Assembly (NCBI GenBank): GCA_934725655.1
Contig: CAKVCJ010000115.1
Coordinates: 1-6,220 of the forward strand
DNA: 6,220 nucleotides
DNA from: an uncultured Brachyspira sp.
GTDB taxonomy: Bacteria > Spirochaetota > Brachyspiria > Brachyspirales > Brachyspiraceae
Direction of reading: 5' to 3'
Positions 1-5,817 of the stretch are shown here, in pieces. Position 1 is the first letter of the stretch, and each line of letters begins with the position of its first letter. Made by a program: the position numbers and the translations under genes. The notes under the pieces are model-generated. The model did not search any database. It saw only the letters and a list, made by a program, of their open reading frames with translations, and was not told the origin of the DNA.

Positions 1-82
1 GTTATTTATATTATAAGGAATACCTACTTTTTTTAACTAAAAAATGTGCAATATCTCTGGCTCCTAAACAAAATAAGTATAA

Positions 83-119
83 AAAAAAGAGGCACAAAAA
101 TAATTTGAACCTCTTTTTT
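83..119 (-). terminator. Rho-independent terminator of the frlB-type gene
   Basis: A 10-bp inverted repeat pairs 83-92 with 110-119 (AAAAAAGAGG with CCTCTTTTTT) around a 17-base loop. Read on the minus strand, the loop can extend the stem with a small CAAA/TTTG helix. The GAGG/CCTC core is followed on the minus strand by a run of eight T (81-88), which is the expected layout for an intrinsic terminator. It begins 25 bases past the stop codon of the minus-strand deglycase gene. The stem is also flanked by T-rich sequence on the plus strand, so it could stop transcription entering from the left as well. Confidence 0.75.
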
Positions 120-143
120 GTTAATTTTTATGGCTTAATTATA

Positions 144-1112
144 TTAGTATTCTATTTTCCACATATATCTTCTAGTTGTTAAAGGATGATTTCTGATAAT
201 TGCCATTTGTTCTGCATATACTCTAAGAATTGAATTTATTAGCATAGGATTGAAATAATCTACAACTTCTTTACTAATATGAGATCCAAGACCGAAATCT
301 TTGGCATCTATAACAGTAGTTAATGCTCCAAATCTATTTAAAAAATCTAAAGCTCTAGAGTCCATAGGTCTAGTTCTTCCGTCATTCATTAGTAATACAA
401 ATGGAACATCTTTATCAACTATTTCAAATGGTCCATGGAAAAATTCACCGTCATGGAAATTTCCAGAATTAATCCATTGCATTTCCATCATTAAACATAT
501 TGAAAATGCATATGAAACTTCTAATGTTGCTCCGCTGCTCATTAAATATATTACAGGAGCATCTTTATATTGTTCAGCAAATTTTATAGCTCTAGGCAAA
601 ACAGTTGTTACAGCTTGATCTACTAAATCATATATTTTAGATAAACCATCTATCATTTTATCATAATATTGGTATCCTTCAAATTGATTTAATATTTCAA
701 CAGCAAGAGTTAATACTTTTGTCATTTTTTCCTGTTTTGCAGAATAACTTTCTTGGAATCTATGCAATACAACATAGTCAGGTTTTTCAGTTATAGGAGA
801 ACCTGCAGCATGTGTAACAGCTATTACATGTGCTCCTAAAGACTTAGCTAAAGCTGTAGCTTGAACAGTTTCAGGAGTATTTCCGCCTAAAGAACAAGTT
901 ATAACTATTGCTGAATTATCAACAGAAACAGGAGTGGCGTAATTAAATTCATTAGCAGTGTGCAGCGAAGCTCTTAAATTCTTAGCATTTGTTTCTAAAA
1001 AATATTTAGCAGGGTATAATTCTGCTTTAGAAGCACCGCATCCAACAAAGAAAACAGATTTAATTTTAGGCTGTTTTTCTTTAATTTTTGATATAATTTC
1101 TTTTAATTCCAT
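144..1112 (-). CDS. frlB: Fructoselamine-6-phosphate deglycase, FrlB-type SIS-domain protein
   Basis: This 322-residue cytosolic SIS-fold protein should split a 6-phosphorylated Amadori compound such as fructoselysine 6-phosphate into glucose 6-phosphate and the free amine. Two SIS domains are visible. The first has GCGAS at 24-28 and SLGGNTPE at 74-81, the phosphosugar-binding loops. The second has SSGA at 192-195. The stretch MEMQW (209-213) through GEFFHGPFEIV (222-232) is typical of FrlB. E210 and H226 lie 16 residues apart, as do the catalytic Glu/His pairs recalled for FraB and GlmS. The C-terminus (RNHPLTTRRYMWKIEY) closely resembles what I recall of Bacillus subtilis FrlB, including its near-identical RRYMWKVEY end, and the length matches that enzyme (about 328). 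E. coli FrlB is slightly longer at the N-terminus. The ATG is supported by AAGGA (minus strand, 1126-1122) nine bases upstream. The gene is transcribed away from the GntR gene as a probable single-gene unit ending at the 83-119 hairpin. The amine partner cannot be read from sequence. Confidence 0.88.
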   Translation of the reverse strand: MELKEIISKIKEKQPKIKSVFFVGCGASKAELYPAKYFLETNAKNLRASLHTANEFNYATPVSVDNSAIVITCSLGGNTPETVQATALAKSLGAHVIAVTHAAGSPITEKPDYVVLHRFQESYSAKQEKMTKVLTLAVEILNQFEGYQYYDKMIDGLSKIYDLVDQAVTTVLPRAIKFAEQYKDAPVIYLMSSGATLEVSYAFSICLMMEMQWINSGNFHDGEFFHGPFEIVDKDVPFVLLMNDGRTRPMDSRALDFLNRFGALTTVIDAKDFGLGSHISKEVVDYFNPMLINSILRVYAEQMAIIRNHPLTTRRYMWKIEY

Positions 1113-1114
1113 AA

Positions 1115-1143
1115 TTGATAGTCCTTTTATATAATGTTATAAT
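1115..1143 (+). promoter_or_regulatory. Candidate gntR promoter overlapping the operator
   Basis: TTGATA (1115-1120, 5/6) is followed after exactly 17 bases by TATAAT (1138-1143, 6/6). The start would be near 1150, leaving a leader of about 94 bases before the regulator ATG at 1244. The -10 is part of the operator-like dyad, which would make the regulator autoregulated. In so AT-rich a region TATAAT can occur by chance, but the matching -35 at ideal spacing raises the odds. Confidence 0.45.
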
Positions 1144-1153
1144 ACGTTATATT
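1136..1153. promoter_or_regulatory. Candidate GntR operator in the frlB/gntR divergent region
   Basis: The sequence GTTATAATACGTTATATT contains GTTATA twice, 10 bp apart, and an embedded dyad TATAA-N4-TTATA (1138-1151). Its first 17 bases match the element at 2130-2146, in front of the PTS operon, at all but one position. It covers the predicted start of frlB and abuts its -10. Dyads of this size are usual for HutC-type GntR proteins, and the repressor gene is next door. That the GntR protein binds here is inferred. Confidence 0.6.
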
Positions 1154-1178
1154 GTATATCATCATAATATTTTGTCAA
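1151..1178 (-). promoter_or_regulatory. Promoter of the frlB-type gene
   Basis: On the minus strand a perfect -35 TTGACA (1178-1173) is followed after 16 bases by TACAAT (1156-1151), a 5/6 match to the -10 consensus. Transcription would start near 1144 and give a leader of about 30 bases before the ATG at 1112. The start point falls inside the repeat at 1136-1153, which suggests direct repression. Assignment is by consensus only. Confidence 0.65.
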
Positions 1179-1186
1179 TATATATA

Positions 1187-1215
1187 TTTATAAATATTTG
1201 TTTTTGTTGTATAAT
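1187..1215 (+). promoter_or_regulatory. Alternative proximal gntR promoter
   Basis: A perfect TATAAT at 1210-1215 lies 28 bases before the regulator start codon. Seventeen bases upstream is TTTATA (1187-1192), only a 4/6 match to the -35 consensus. This would give a short leader of about 22 bases and would lie clear of the operator-like repeat, allowing basal regulator synthesis. It competes with the 1115-1143 candidate; either or both may be used. Confidence 0.4.
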
Positions 1216-1243
1216 TAATAAAAATATTATCAGGGTGTGATTT

Positions 1244-1981
1244 ATGAAAAAAGAATTTGATGATAAAATGACTCCTCTATACATACAAATAAAACATTTT
1301 ATACAAGAGCAATATATTAATAATTTAGAACATGGAGATAAAATACCTACAGAATTAGAACTTATAGATCAATTTAATGTAAGCAGAATTACAATTAGAA
1401 AAGCAGTTAATGAATTAATACAGGAAAAGTTATTAATAAAGAAACAAGGCAAAGGAACTTTTATTATAAGGCCAAAGATTGAAAAAAAAATTGTATTCAA
1501 TAATCAGAAAAATAATCCTATTTCTTTTACAGAATTATTTACATCAAAAGGTTATGCAGTTAGTTCAAAAAATTTAAGTTTAAAAGTAGAGATACCCAAT
1601 GAAGAAATATCTTCTAATTTGTCTTTATCGGATAAAGATAAAGTAATTGTTATAGAGAGGATAAGGTATATAGACGGCATACCAATGCTATTTGAAAGAA
1701 ACAATTTCAGTTATGAGAAGAATAGATTTATTATGAATTGTAAATTAGATGAATTAGATTCTATATATAAAATTTTAAGACAAAATAATGTTGAGCCTTC
1801 TTGTATTTTACGCTGGAGTTTTGAAGCTGATATAGCAAAAGATATCGGCAATTTATTATCTATTAGATATGGCGAACCATTGCTTATTTATAAAACATTA
1901 ATATCTGATAAAAATTTTGTACCTATTCATTTCAGTGAAGAATATTTTATTGCCAGCAAATTTAAATTCGTTTTAGAATAA
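1244..1981 (+). CDS. GntR/HutC-family transcriptional regulator with UTRA domain (FrlR-like)
   Basis: This 245-residue cytosolic DNA-binding protein is a usual length for the HutC subfamily. The N-terminal winged helix-turn-helix spans about residues 9-75. It has the family hallmarks PLYIQIKHFI (11-20), GDKIPTELEL (31-40), FNVSRITIRKAVNEL (44-58) and the wing GKGTF (69-73). Residues about 90-243 form a UTRA ligand-binding domain, with the typical VIVIERIRYIDGIPMLFE (134-151) and a closing PIHFSEEYF (227-235). UTRA domains commonly bind phosphosugars, and Bacillus FrlR, which controls fructosamine genes, has the same build. Here the gene sits between a divergent frlB and the PTS operon, and a shared repeat lies at both promoters, so it is probably their repressor. 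The ATG is preceded by a modest AGGGTG (1232-1237). The Salmonella gfr operon uses a sigma-54 activator instead, so the control differs. The inducer is unknown. Confidence 0.88.
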   Translation: MKKEFDDKMTPLYIQIKHFIQEQYINNLEHGDKIPTELELIDQFNVSRITIRKAVNELIQEKLLIKKQGKGTFIIRPKIEKKIVFNNQKNNPISFTELFTSKGYAVSSKNLSLKVEIPNEEISSNLSLSDKDKVIVIERIRYIDGIPMLFERNNFSYEKNRFIMNCKLDELDSIYKILRQNNVEPSCILRWSFEADIAKDIGNLLSIRYGEPLLIYKTLISDKNFVPIHFSEEYFIASKFKFVLE

Positions 1982-2094
1982 AATATTTGTTTTACATATT
2001 CTTTTAATAGGAGCTATTCTTATTATTCGATATTATTAATTTTTATAAAAAAATAAATTATCTATATTTTGATTTATAAAAACAAAATTAATTC

Positions 2095-2123
2095 TTGACA
2101 AATAAATTTTTATTTAGTATACT
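2095..2123 (+). promoter_or_regulatory. Promoter of the PTS-SIS operon
   Basis: A perfect -35 TTGACA (2095-2100), the ideal 17-base spacer and TATACT (2118-2123, 5/6) make this the best promoter in the window. Transcription would start near 2130 and give a leader of about 40 bases to the EIIA ATG. The predicted start coincides with the first base of the GTTATA repeat, consistent with a strong promoter held off by a repressor. Confidence 0.78.
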
Positions 2124-2129
2124 TAATAC

Positions 2130-2147
2130 GTTATAATATGTTATATA
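2130..2147. promoter_or_regulatory. Candidate GntR operator at the PTS operon start
   Basis: GTTATAATATGTTATATA repeats GTTATA at a 10-bp interval (2130-2135 and 2140-2145) and contains the dyad TATAA-N4-TTATA (2132-2145). A 12-mer TAATACGTTATA (2124-2135) also recurs exactly at 1140-1151, so the PTS site may hold two overlapping registers. The element sits just downstream of the -10 and covers the predicted transcription start, which is a repressor position. Binding by the GntR protein is inferred from gene context. Confidence 0.6.
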
Positions 2148-2168
2148 ATATTATATGAGGTTTTATAT

Positions 2169-2588
2169 ATGAGAAAATTTTTAATTATGTCGCATGGAGA
2201 TATGAGTTCCGGTATAAAATCAACTTTAAATATGCTTTTAGGTAATAGAGATGATGTAGCAGCTAAATCTGCTTATATTAGTGATAATGAATTAAGTATA
2301 GAAAGTGAAATACAAAATATTTTATCTAAATTTAATGATAATGATGAGTTGATAATTTTTACAGACTTATTTGGGGGAAGTGTAAATAATGAGGCTATGA
2401 AGTTTATAAAAGATAGCAGAGTTAAAATAATAGCTGGTATGAATATTCCTTTAATTATAGAGGTATTATCTAATTCGGATTCTTCAAATGATATTAATGA
2501 TGTAATTAGAGATGCTGTTAATTTAGCTAGAGAATCTATCATTTTTTGCAATGATTTAGATTTAAATATAGATAATGATGATTTTTAG
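2169..2588 (+). CDS. PTS mannose-family EIIA component
   Basis: This 139-residue cytosolic phosphocarrier takes phosphate from HPr and passes it to EIIB. The N-terminal FLIMSHGDMSSGI places the phosphorylated histidine at H9. DLFGGSVNN (66-74) is the family signature, close to the usual DLFGGSPFN, and AGMNIPLI (89-96) matches the second conserved loop. Length is normal for a stand-alone EIIA domain. It opens the operon, with a TGAGG ribosome binding site (2156-2160) eight bases before the ATG. The EIIB gene follows after 11 bases. By position it corresponds to gfrA of the Salmonella fructoselysine/glucoselysine system. The domain alone does not define the sugar; mannose, sorbose, fructose and gluconate-type systems share it. 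Confidence 0.92.
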   Translation: MRKFLIMSHGDMSSGIKSTLNMLLGNRDDVAAKSAYISDNELSIESEIQNILSKFNDNDELIIFTDLFGGSVNNEAMKFIKDSRVKIIAGMNIPLIIEVLSNSDSSNDINDVIRDAVNLARESIIFCNDLDLNIDNDDF

Positions 2589-2599
2589 GAGGAAGAATA

Positions 2600-3082
2600 A
2601 TGATAAAACATGTACGAGTAGACCATAGATTATTACATGGTCAAGTAGCAGTTTCTTGGCTGCAGTCTATTGATACAGATTGCATATTAATAGCTAATGA
2701 TGAACTTGTTAATGATGAGATAAGAAAAACTACTTTAAAATTAGCTAGGCCTAACAACTGTAAATTAATATTTAAAACAGTTGATGATTCTATTAAAGCT
2801 ATATTATCAGGTGTTACAGATCAATATAAGCTTTTTATTATATTTGAAAACATTTATGATGCTATAAAATTAGCTAGAGAAACAAAAGTTATAAAGAGTA
2901 TAAATTTAGGCGGCATAAAACATACAGAAGGTGCTAAAAAAATATCAAAAACAGTTTCTTTAACAGAAGAAGAGCAGAATAAATTAATAGAATTTATGAA
3001 TGAATTTCCAGAAATAGAGTTAGAAGTAAGAGGATTGCCAAGTGAACAAAAAATTATATTAAAAGATAATTTAAGGAGATAA
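2600..3082 (+). CDS. PTS mannose/fructose/sorbose-family EIIB component
   Basis: This 160-residue cytosolic protein transfers phosphate from EIIA to the incoming sugar at the EIIC/EIID channel. The N-terminal block VRVDHRLLHGQVAVSW (5-20) is the family active site, with H13 of HGQ as the phosphorylated histidine. GGIKHTEGAKKISKTVSLTEEE (residues about 104-125) matches the conserved second half. Length is typical. A very strong AGGAGG (2587-2592) overlaps the EIIA stop codon, seven bases before the ATG, indicating coupled translation. The EIIC gene starts only 3 bases after its stop, and its ribosome binding site lies inside the last EIIB codons. It corresponds by position to gfrB. Substrate specificity is inferred from the neighbours. 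Confidence 0.93.
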   Translation: MIKHVRVDHRLLHGQVAVSWLQSIDTDCILIANDELVNDEIRKTTLKLARPNNCKLIFKTVDDSIKAILSGVTDQYKLFIIFENIYDAIKLARETKVIKSINLGGIKHTEGAKKISKTVSLTEEEQNKLIEFMNEFPEIELEVRGLPSEQKIILKDNLRR

Positions 3083-3085
3083 AAT

Positions 3086-3862
3086 ATGTTAATTACAGCA
3101 ATATCTTTAGGTTTTTTAGGTTTTTTCATAATGGCTGTTGAAAAGTGTTTCACAGGCGTTAGTATGTTTATGAGACCTATAGTTGTAGGAGCTCTTACAG
3201 GTATAGTAATGGGAGATATACCTACAGGAGTTATTATCGGAGGAACATTAGAGTTAGCTTTTTTAGGAAACGTATCTATTGGTGCAGCAATGCCTCCTGA
3301 ATTTATAACAGGAACAGTATTGGCAGCTGCATTTTCTATAGATCAGGGTACTGGAATAGAAAATGCTATTACATTAGGACTTCCAATAGCAACTTTAATG
3401 GTTATTATACAAAATGCAGTGTTTGTATTTGTTTATCCTTTTGTTATTAAAATAGCTGATAGATTTGCAAATGAAGGAGAAGCAGATAAAGTTGGTTGGA
3501 CTCAGTTTATTTGCGGTTTCTTTACTAGAGCTTTACCAATAGGTTTGGTTATAGGATTTTCATATTATTTTGGAAGCAGTGCTATAAGTGCTTTACTTAA
3601 TGCAATACCAGAATTTGTTAAAAAAGGTATGACTATTTCTACAGGAATTATGCCGGCTTTAGGTTTTGCTATTTTACTTAGAATGATGATAAACAAAAAA
3701 ATGGCAGTATTTTATATTTTAGGTTTTATCTTAGCAGCTTATTTAAAACTTCCATCTTTAGCTATTTCTATATTAGGTTTTATTATTGCTATAATAATAA
3801 TTTCTAATAGAAATCAAGCCCAAGCTACTGCTTCTTCAACCTCAGAAGAAGATGATTTTTAA
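3086..3862 (+). CDS. PTS mannose/fructose/sorbose-family EIIC permease subunit
   Basis: This 258-residue integral membrane protein forms the sugar translocation unit together with EIID. Hydrophobic stretches are seen at about 2-19, 31-60, 70-86, 95-122, 142-172, 186-202 and 206-240. GGTLELAFLGNVSIGAAMPPE (52-72) matches the conserved loop of the ManY type, whose glutamate contributes to sugar binding (recalled from the family). The charged tail SSTSEEDDF lies after the last membrane segment. Start choice: the ATG at 3086 has AAGGAG (3073-3078) seven bases upstream, within the end of EIIB. EIID follows after a 25-base gap. By order it is the gfrC counterpart. Alternative sugars such as sorbose, mannose or glucosaminate cannot be excluded on this protein alone. 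Confidence 0.93.
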   Translation: MLITAISLGFLGFFIMAVEKCFTGVSMFMRPIVVGALTGIVMGDIPTGVIIGGTLELAFLGNVSIGAAMPPEFITGTVLAAAFSIDQGTGIENAITLGLPIATLMVIIQNAVFVFVYPFVIKIADRFANEGEADKVGWTQFICGFFTRALPIGLVIGFSYYFGSSAISALLNAIPEFVKKGMTISTGIMPALGFAILLRMMINKKMAVFYILGFILAAYLKLPSLAISILGFIIAIIIISNRNQAQATASSTSEEDDF

Positions 3863-3872
3863 TTAATAATAT

Positions 3873-3879
3873 AAAAGGA
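3873..3879 (+). promoter_or_regulatory. Ribosome binding site that fixes the EIID start
   Basis: AAAAGGA lies eight bases before the ATG at 3888. An in-frame TTG at 3882 would be only two bases away, too close to be used, so the ATG is preferred and the protein is two residues shorter than the longest reading. Confidence 0.75.
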
Positions 3880-3887
3880 TTTTGGCT

Positions 3888-4709
3888 ATGGAAAATAATA
3901 ATAATAATAAAATAACAAAGAAAGATTTAATAAATGTTTTTTTCAGATCAATGCTTATGGAATGGACTTGGAATTATGAAAGACAAATGCATATGGGCTT
4001 TTGTTTTGCATTGATACCTATTTTAAAAAAGTTTTATGGGGACAGTAAAGAAAAAATAACAAAAGCATTACAAACTCATCTAGAATTTTTTAATATTACA
4101 CAGGCTATGTCTACATTTGTAATGGGAGTTACAATTGCTTTAGAAGAGGAAAAAGTAAATAAAAACAGCGATGATTATACAGCTATAAGATCTATAAAAA
4201 CAGCGTTAATGGGACCTTTATCTGGTATAGGAGATGCTATAGTATTAGTTTCATTGAGAATAATTGCTACAAGTATTGCTATAGATTTTTGTCTTAAGGG
4301 AAGTATAGTTGGTCCTATTTTATTCCTATTAGTTTTTAATATACCTAACTATGTTATAAGATATCTTGGTATTTTTATGGGATATAATATGGGTATGAAT
4401 CTTATAAAGAAAGCAGATCAAAGCGGCATTATGGCTTCTATAACTTATGGTGTTTCAATAGTTGGTTTAATGGTAATAGGCGGAATGACTGCCGACTTTG
4501 TTAATATTAATGTGGCATTTAATATAGGTACTGCAGATGCTCCTATGACTATACAAAATATTTTAGATAGTATTATGCCTAAAACATTATCATTAGGTAT
4601 TACTTTACTTATATTCTATTTACTTGGAAAAAACATTTCTGTGAACTGGATGCTTTTTGGTATTATTGCTGTCGGTATAATAGGATGCTTTTTTGGAATA
4701 TTAGCTTGA
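3888..4709 (+). CDS. PTS mannose/fructose/sorbose-family EIID membrane subunit
   Basis: This 273-residue membrane subunit pairs with EIIC. The N-terminal cytosolic part contains EWTWNYERQMHMGFCFALIP (25-44), HLEFFNITQ (64-72), GVTIALEEEK (80-89) and LMGPLSGIGDA (107-117). All are close to the conserved ManZ blocks, although the usual GDP is GDA here. Membrane segments follow at about 140-157, 185-203, 234-247 and 252-272, giving the usual C-terminal bundle. Length is typical. The start is the ATG chosen by the AAAAGGA at 3873-3879. The first residues carry five consecutive asparagines encoded by an (AAT)5 repeat, which looks like a non-conserved tail. The gene ends 13 bases before the SIS gene. 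It corresponds by order to gfrD. Confidence 0.93.
   Translation: MENNNNNKITKKDLINVFFRSMLMEWTWNYERQMHMGFCFALIPILKKFYGDSKEKITKALQTHLEFFNITQAMSTFVMGVTIALEEEKVNKNSDDYTAIRSIKTALMGPLSGIGDAIVLVSLRIIATSIAIDFCLKGSIVGPILFLLVFNIPNYVIRYLGIFMGYNMGMNLIKKADQSGIMASITYGVSIVGLMVIGGMTADFVNINVAFNIGTADAPMTIQNILDSIMPKTLSLGITLLIFYLLGKNISVNWMLFGIIAVGIIGCFFGILA
3894..3908 (+). repeat. (AAT)5 trinucleotide repeat in the EIID N-terminus
   Basis: Five perfect AAT codons directly after ATG-GAA encode five asparagines. Length changes here would stay in frame, so it is not a classical phase-variation switch. It lies before the conserved domain. Confidence 0.85.
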
Positions 4710-4712
4710 TTT

Positions 4713-4719
4713 AGAGGTG
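4713..4719 (+). promoter_or_regulatory. Ribosome binding site that fixes the SIS gene start
   Basis: AGAGGTG lies just upstream of the ATG at 4723 and matches the extended anti-Shine-Dalgarno pairing. A possible GTG start at 4717 overlaps this site itself, so the ATG at 4723 is preferred. An internal ATG at 4735 is a lesser alternative. Confidence 0.65.
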
Positions 4720-4722
4720 TTT

Positions 4723-5790
4723 ATGGTTTTAAATATGTTCACTTATATAAAAGAAGAACAAGATATTTGTATGAATGTCTTTAATAATAGAAAAAATATT
4801 CTTAAAGACTTTTTAGATTCATATAGTATTGATAAACCTAAAAAAATAATTGTATTTACTACAGGTTCTTCTTTAAATGCTTTTTTATGTTCTAAACTAT
4901 ATATTGAAAAAATATCTAATATAGAAATAGAATATAAAAATCCTTCAGAGTTTATTTCTTATTCAAATAAATGTTATGAGGATAATGTTTATTATTTTGG
5001 AATATCGCAGACTGGAAGAAGTGCTTCGGCAATAGAAGCAATAAAAAAAGCTAATAATTATGAAAGATCCTTTGCTGTTACATATTCACAAGATTCTCCA
5101 TTAGCTAAAATTTCTAAACATTTTATAAAAATAGATTGCGGTGAAGAGAAAATAGGATTTGTTACTAAAGGTATGTTAACAACTTCATTAACTTTAATGT
5201 TATTAGCATTAGAATTAGCAGTAATGAATTCATACATAACTTTAGATAAATATAATGAAGAATTAAAAAAAATAGAGGATGCTATATTAAATATTAATAA
5301 AGTTATAGAAGTTTCTATTGATTGGGTTGAAAAAAACAAAAATGATTTGATAAATGCTAATAGAATAATATTGGTTTCTTATGGAAGCGGTTTAGGTGTT
5401 GCCTCAGAAGCACAAACAAAAATTACAGAAACAGTTAGAATACCGGCATCGTTTTTTGAAATGGAAGATTTTTTGCATGGACCTTGTTATGAACTAAAAA
5501 ATGACAGCTCTGTTATAATTTATTTAGCTCCTAATAATAAACTTCTAAATGATAGATTAATTTCTATTATGCAATATTTAGATAAATATGCTAAGAAAAG
5601 TTATTATTTTGGATGTTTAGAAGGAGATAATCATTTAGTTTTGCCTAAAATAGATGAGTATTTATCAGCTATTTTATATTTAATACCTATACAATATATT
5701 TCTTATAAAATAACGGAATATAAGGGGATAGATTTAAATATTAAAATGTTTCCTGATATGGATGAAAAACTTGGAAGAAAAACTTTATAA
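4723..5790 (+). CDS. SIS-domain sugar-phosphate deglycase/isomerase, GfrE-like (probable glucoselysine-6-phosphate deglycase)
   Basis: This 355-residue cytosolic protein has two SIS domains related to the isomerase half of GlmS. The first has TTGSS (46-50) and GISQTGRSASAIEA (93-106). The second has SYGSG (219-223) and ITETVRIPASFFEMEDFLHGP (234-254). E236 and H252 are 16 residues apart, matching E488/H504 of GlmS and the Glu/His pair of FraB-type deglycases. There is no N-terminal glutaminase domain, so it is not a full GlmS. Its place right after EIID matches gfrE, the glucoselysine-6-phosphate deglycase of Salmonella, and the C-terminal FPDMDEKLGRKTL would be worth comparing. An AgaS-like amino-sugar isomerase/deaminase is the main alternative. 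It is only distantly similar to the divergent FrlB protein, so the two are not simple duplicates. The next SIS gene begins 27 bases downstream. Confidence 0.82.
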   Translation: MVLNMFTYIKEEQDICMNVFNNRKNILKDFLDSYSIDKPKKIIVFTTGSSLNAFLCSKLYIEKISNIEIEYKNPSEFISYSNKCYEDNVYYFGISQTGRSASAIEAIKKANNYERSFAVTYSQDSPLAKISKHFIKIDCGEEKIGFVTKGMLTTSLTLMLLALELAVMNSYITLDKYNEELKKIEDAILNINKVIEVSIDWVEKNKNDLINANRIILVSYGSGLGVASEAQTKITETVRIPASFFEMEDFLHGPCYELKNDSSVIIYLAPNNKLLNDRLISIMQYLDKYAKKSYYFGCLEGDNHLVLPKIDEYLSAILYLIPIQYISYKITEYKGIDLNIKMFPDMDEKLGRKTL

Positions 5791-5817
5791 TATTTTAATT
5801 TTTTAAGGAGAGAGTAT

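Larger units (their letters stand above)
1982..2168. other. Intergenic control region before the PTS operon
   Basis: No coding potential is seen. The first part holds a weak AATAG-GAG-CTATT hairpin (2006-2018) and an AT-only inverted repeat (TTTTATAAA at 2041-2049 with TTTATAAAA at 2073-2081). Neither has a convincing terminator structure, so some read-through from the regulator gene is possible. The last part carries the promoter and operator-like element listed separately. No sigma-54 type -24/-12 element (TGGC..TTGC) is present. Confidence 0.6.

Noticed and set aside
1..80. On the minus strand, a short stop-ended reading (LGARDIAHFLVKKSRYSL) resembles a protein tail.
   Set aside because: Its frame runs back through the frlB terminator to a stop codon with no start codon or ribosome binding site. 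A similar-length plus-strand reading also exists in the same bases, so it may be chance or at most a decayed remnant.
301..618. Open frame on the plus strand inside the divergent deglycase gene, and similar antisense frames at 2273-2551, 2854-3153, 5058-5339 and 5841-6053.
   Set aside because: Each lies opposite a well-supported conserved gene, with no family motifs of its own. Long antisense frames are expected in this AT-rich codon usage.
2006..2081. Possible terminator after the regulator gene (AATAG/CTATT hairpin, and AT-only inverted repeat at 2041-2081).
   Set aside because: The first stem is five weak pairs without a following T run. The second is A/T only with a long loop. Neither is convincing as an intrinsic terminator.
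2109..2137. Alternative -10 TATAAT (2132-2137) for the PTS operon.
   Set aside because: The sequence at the matching -35 position (2109-2114, TTTATT) is poor, while TTGACA-N17-TATACT just upstream is near consensus. The TATAAT is better explained as part of the dyad.
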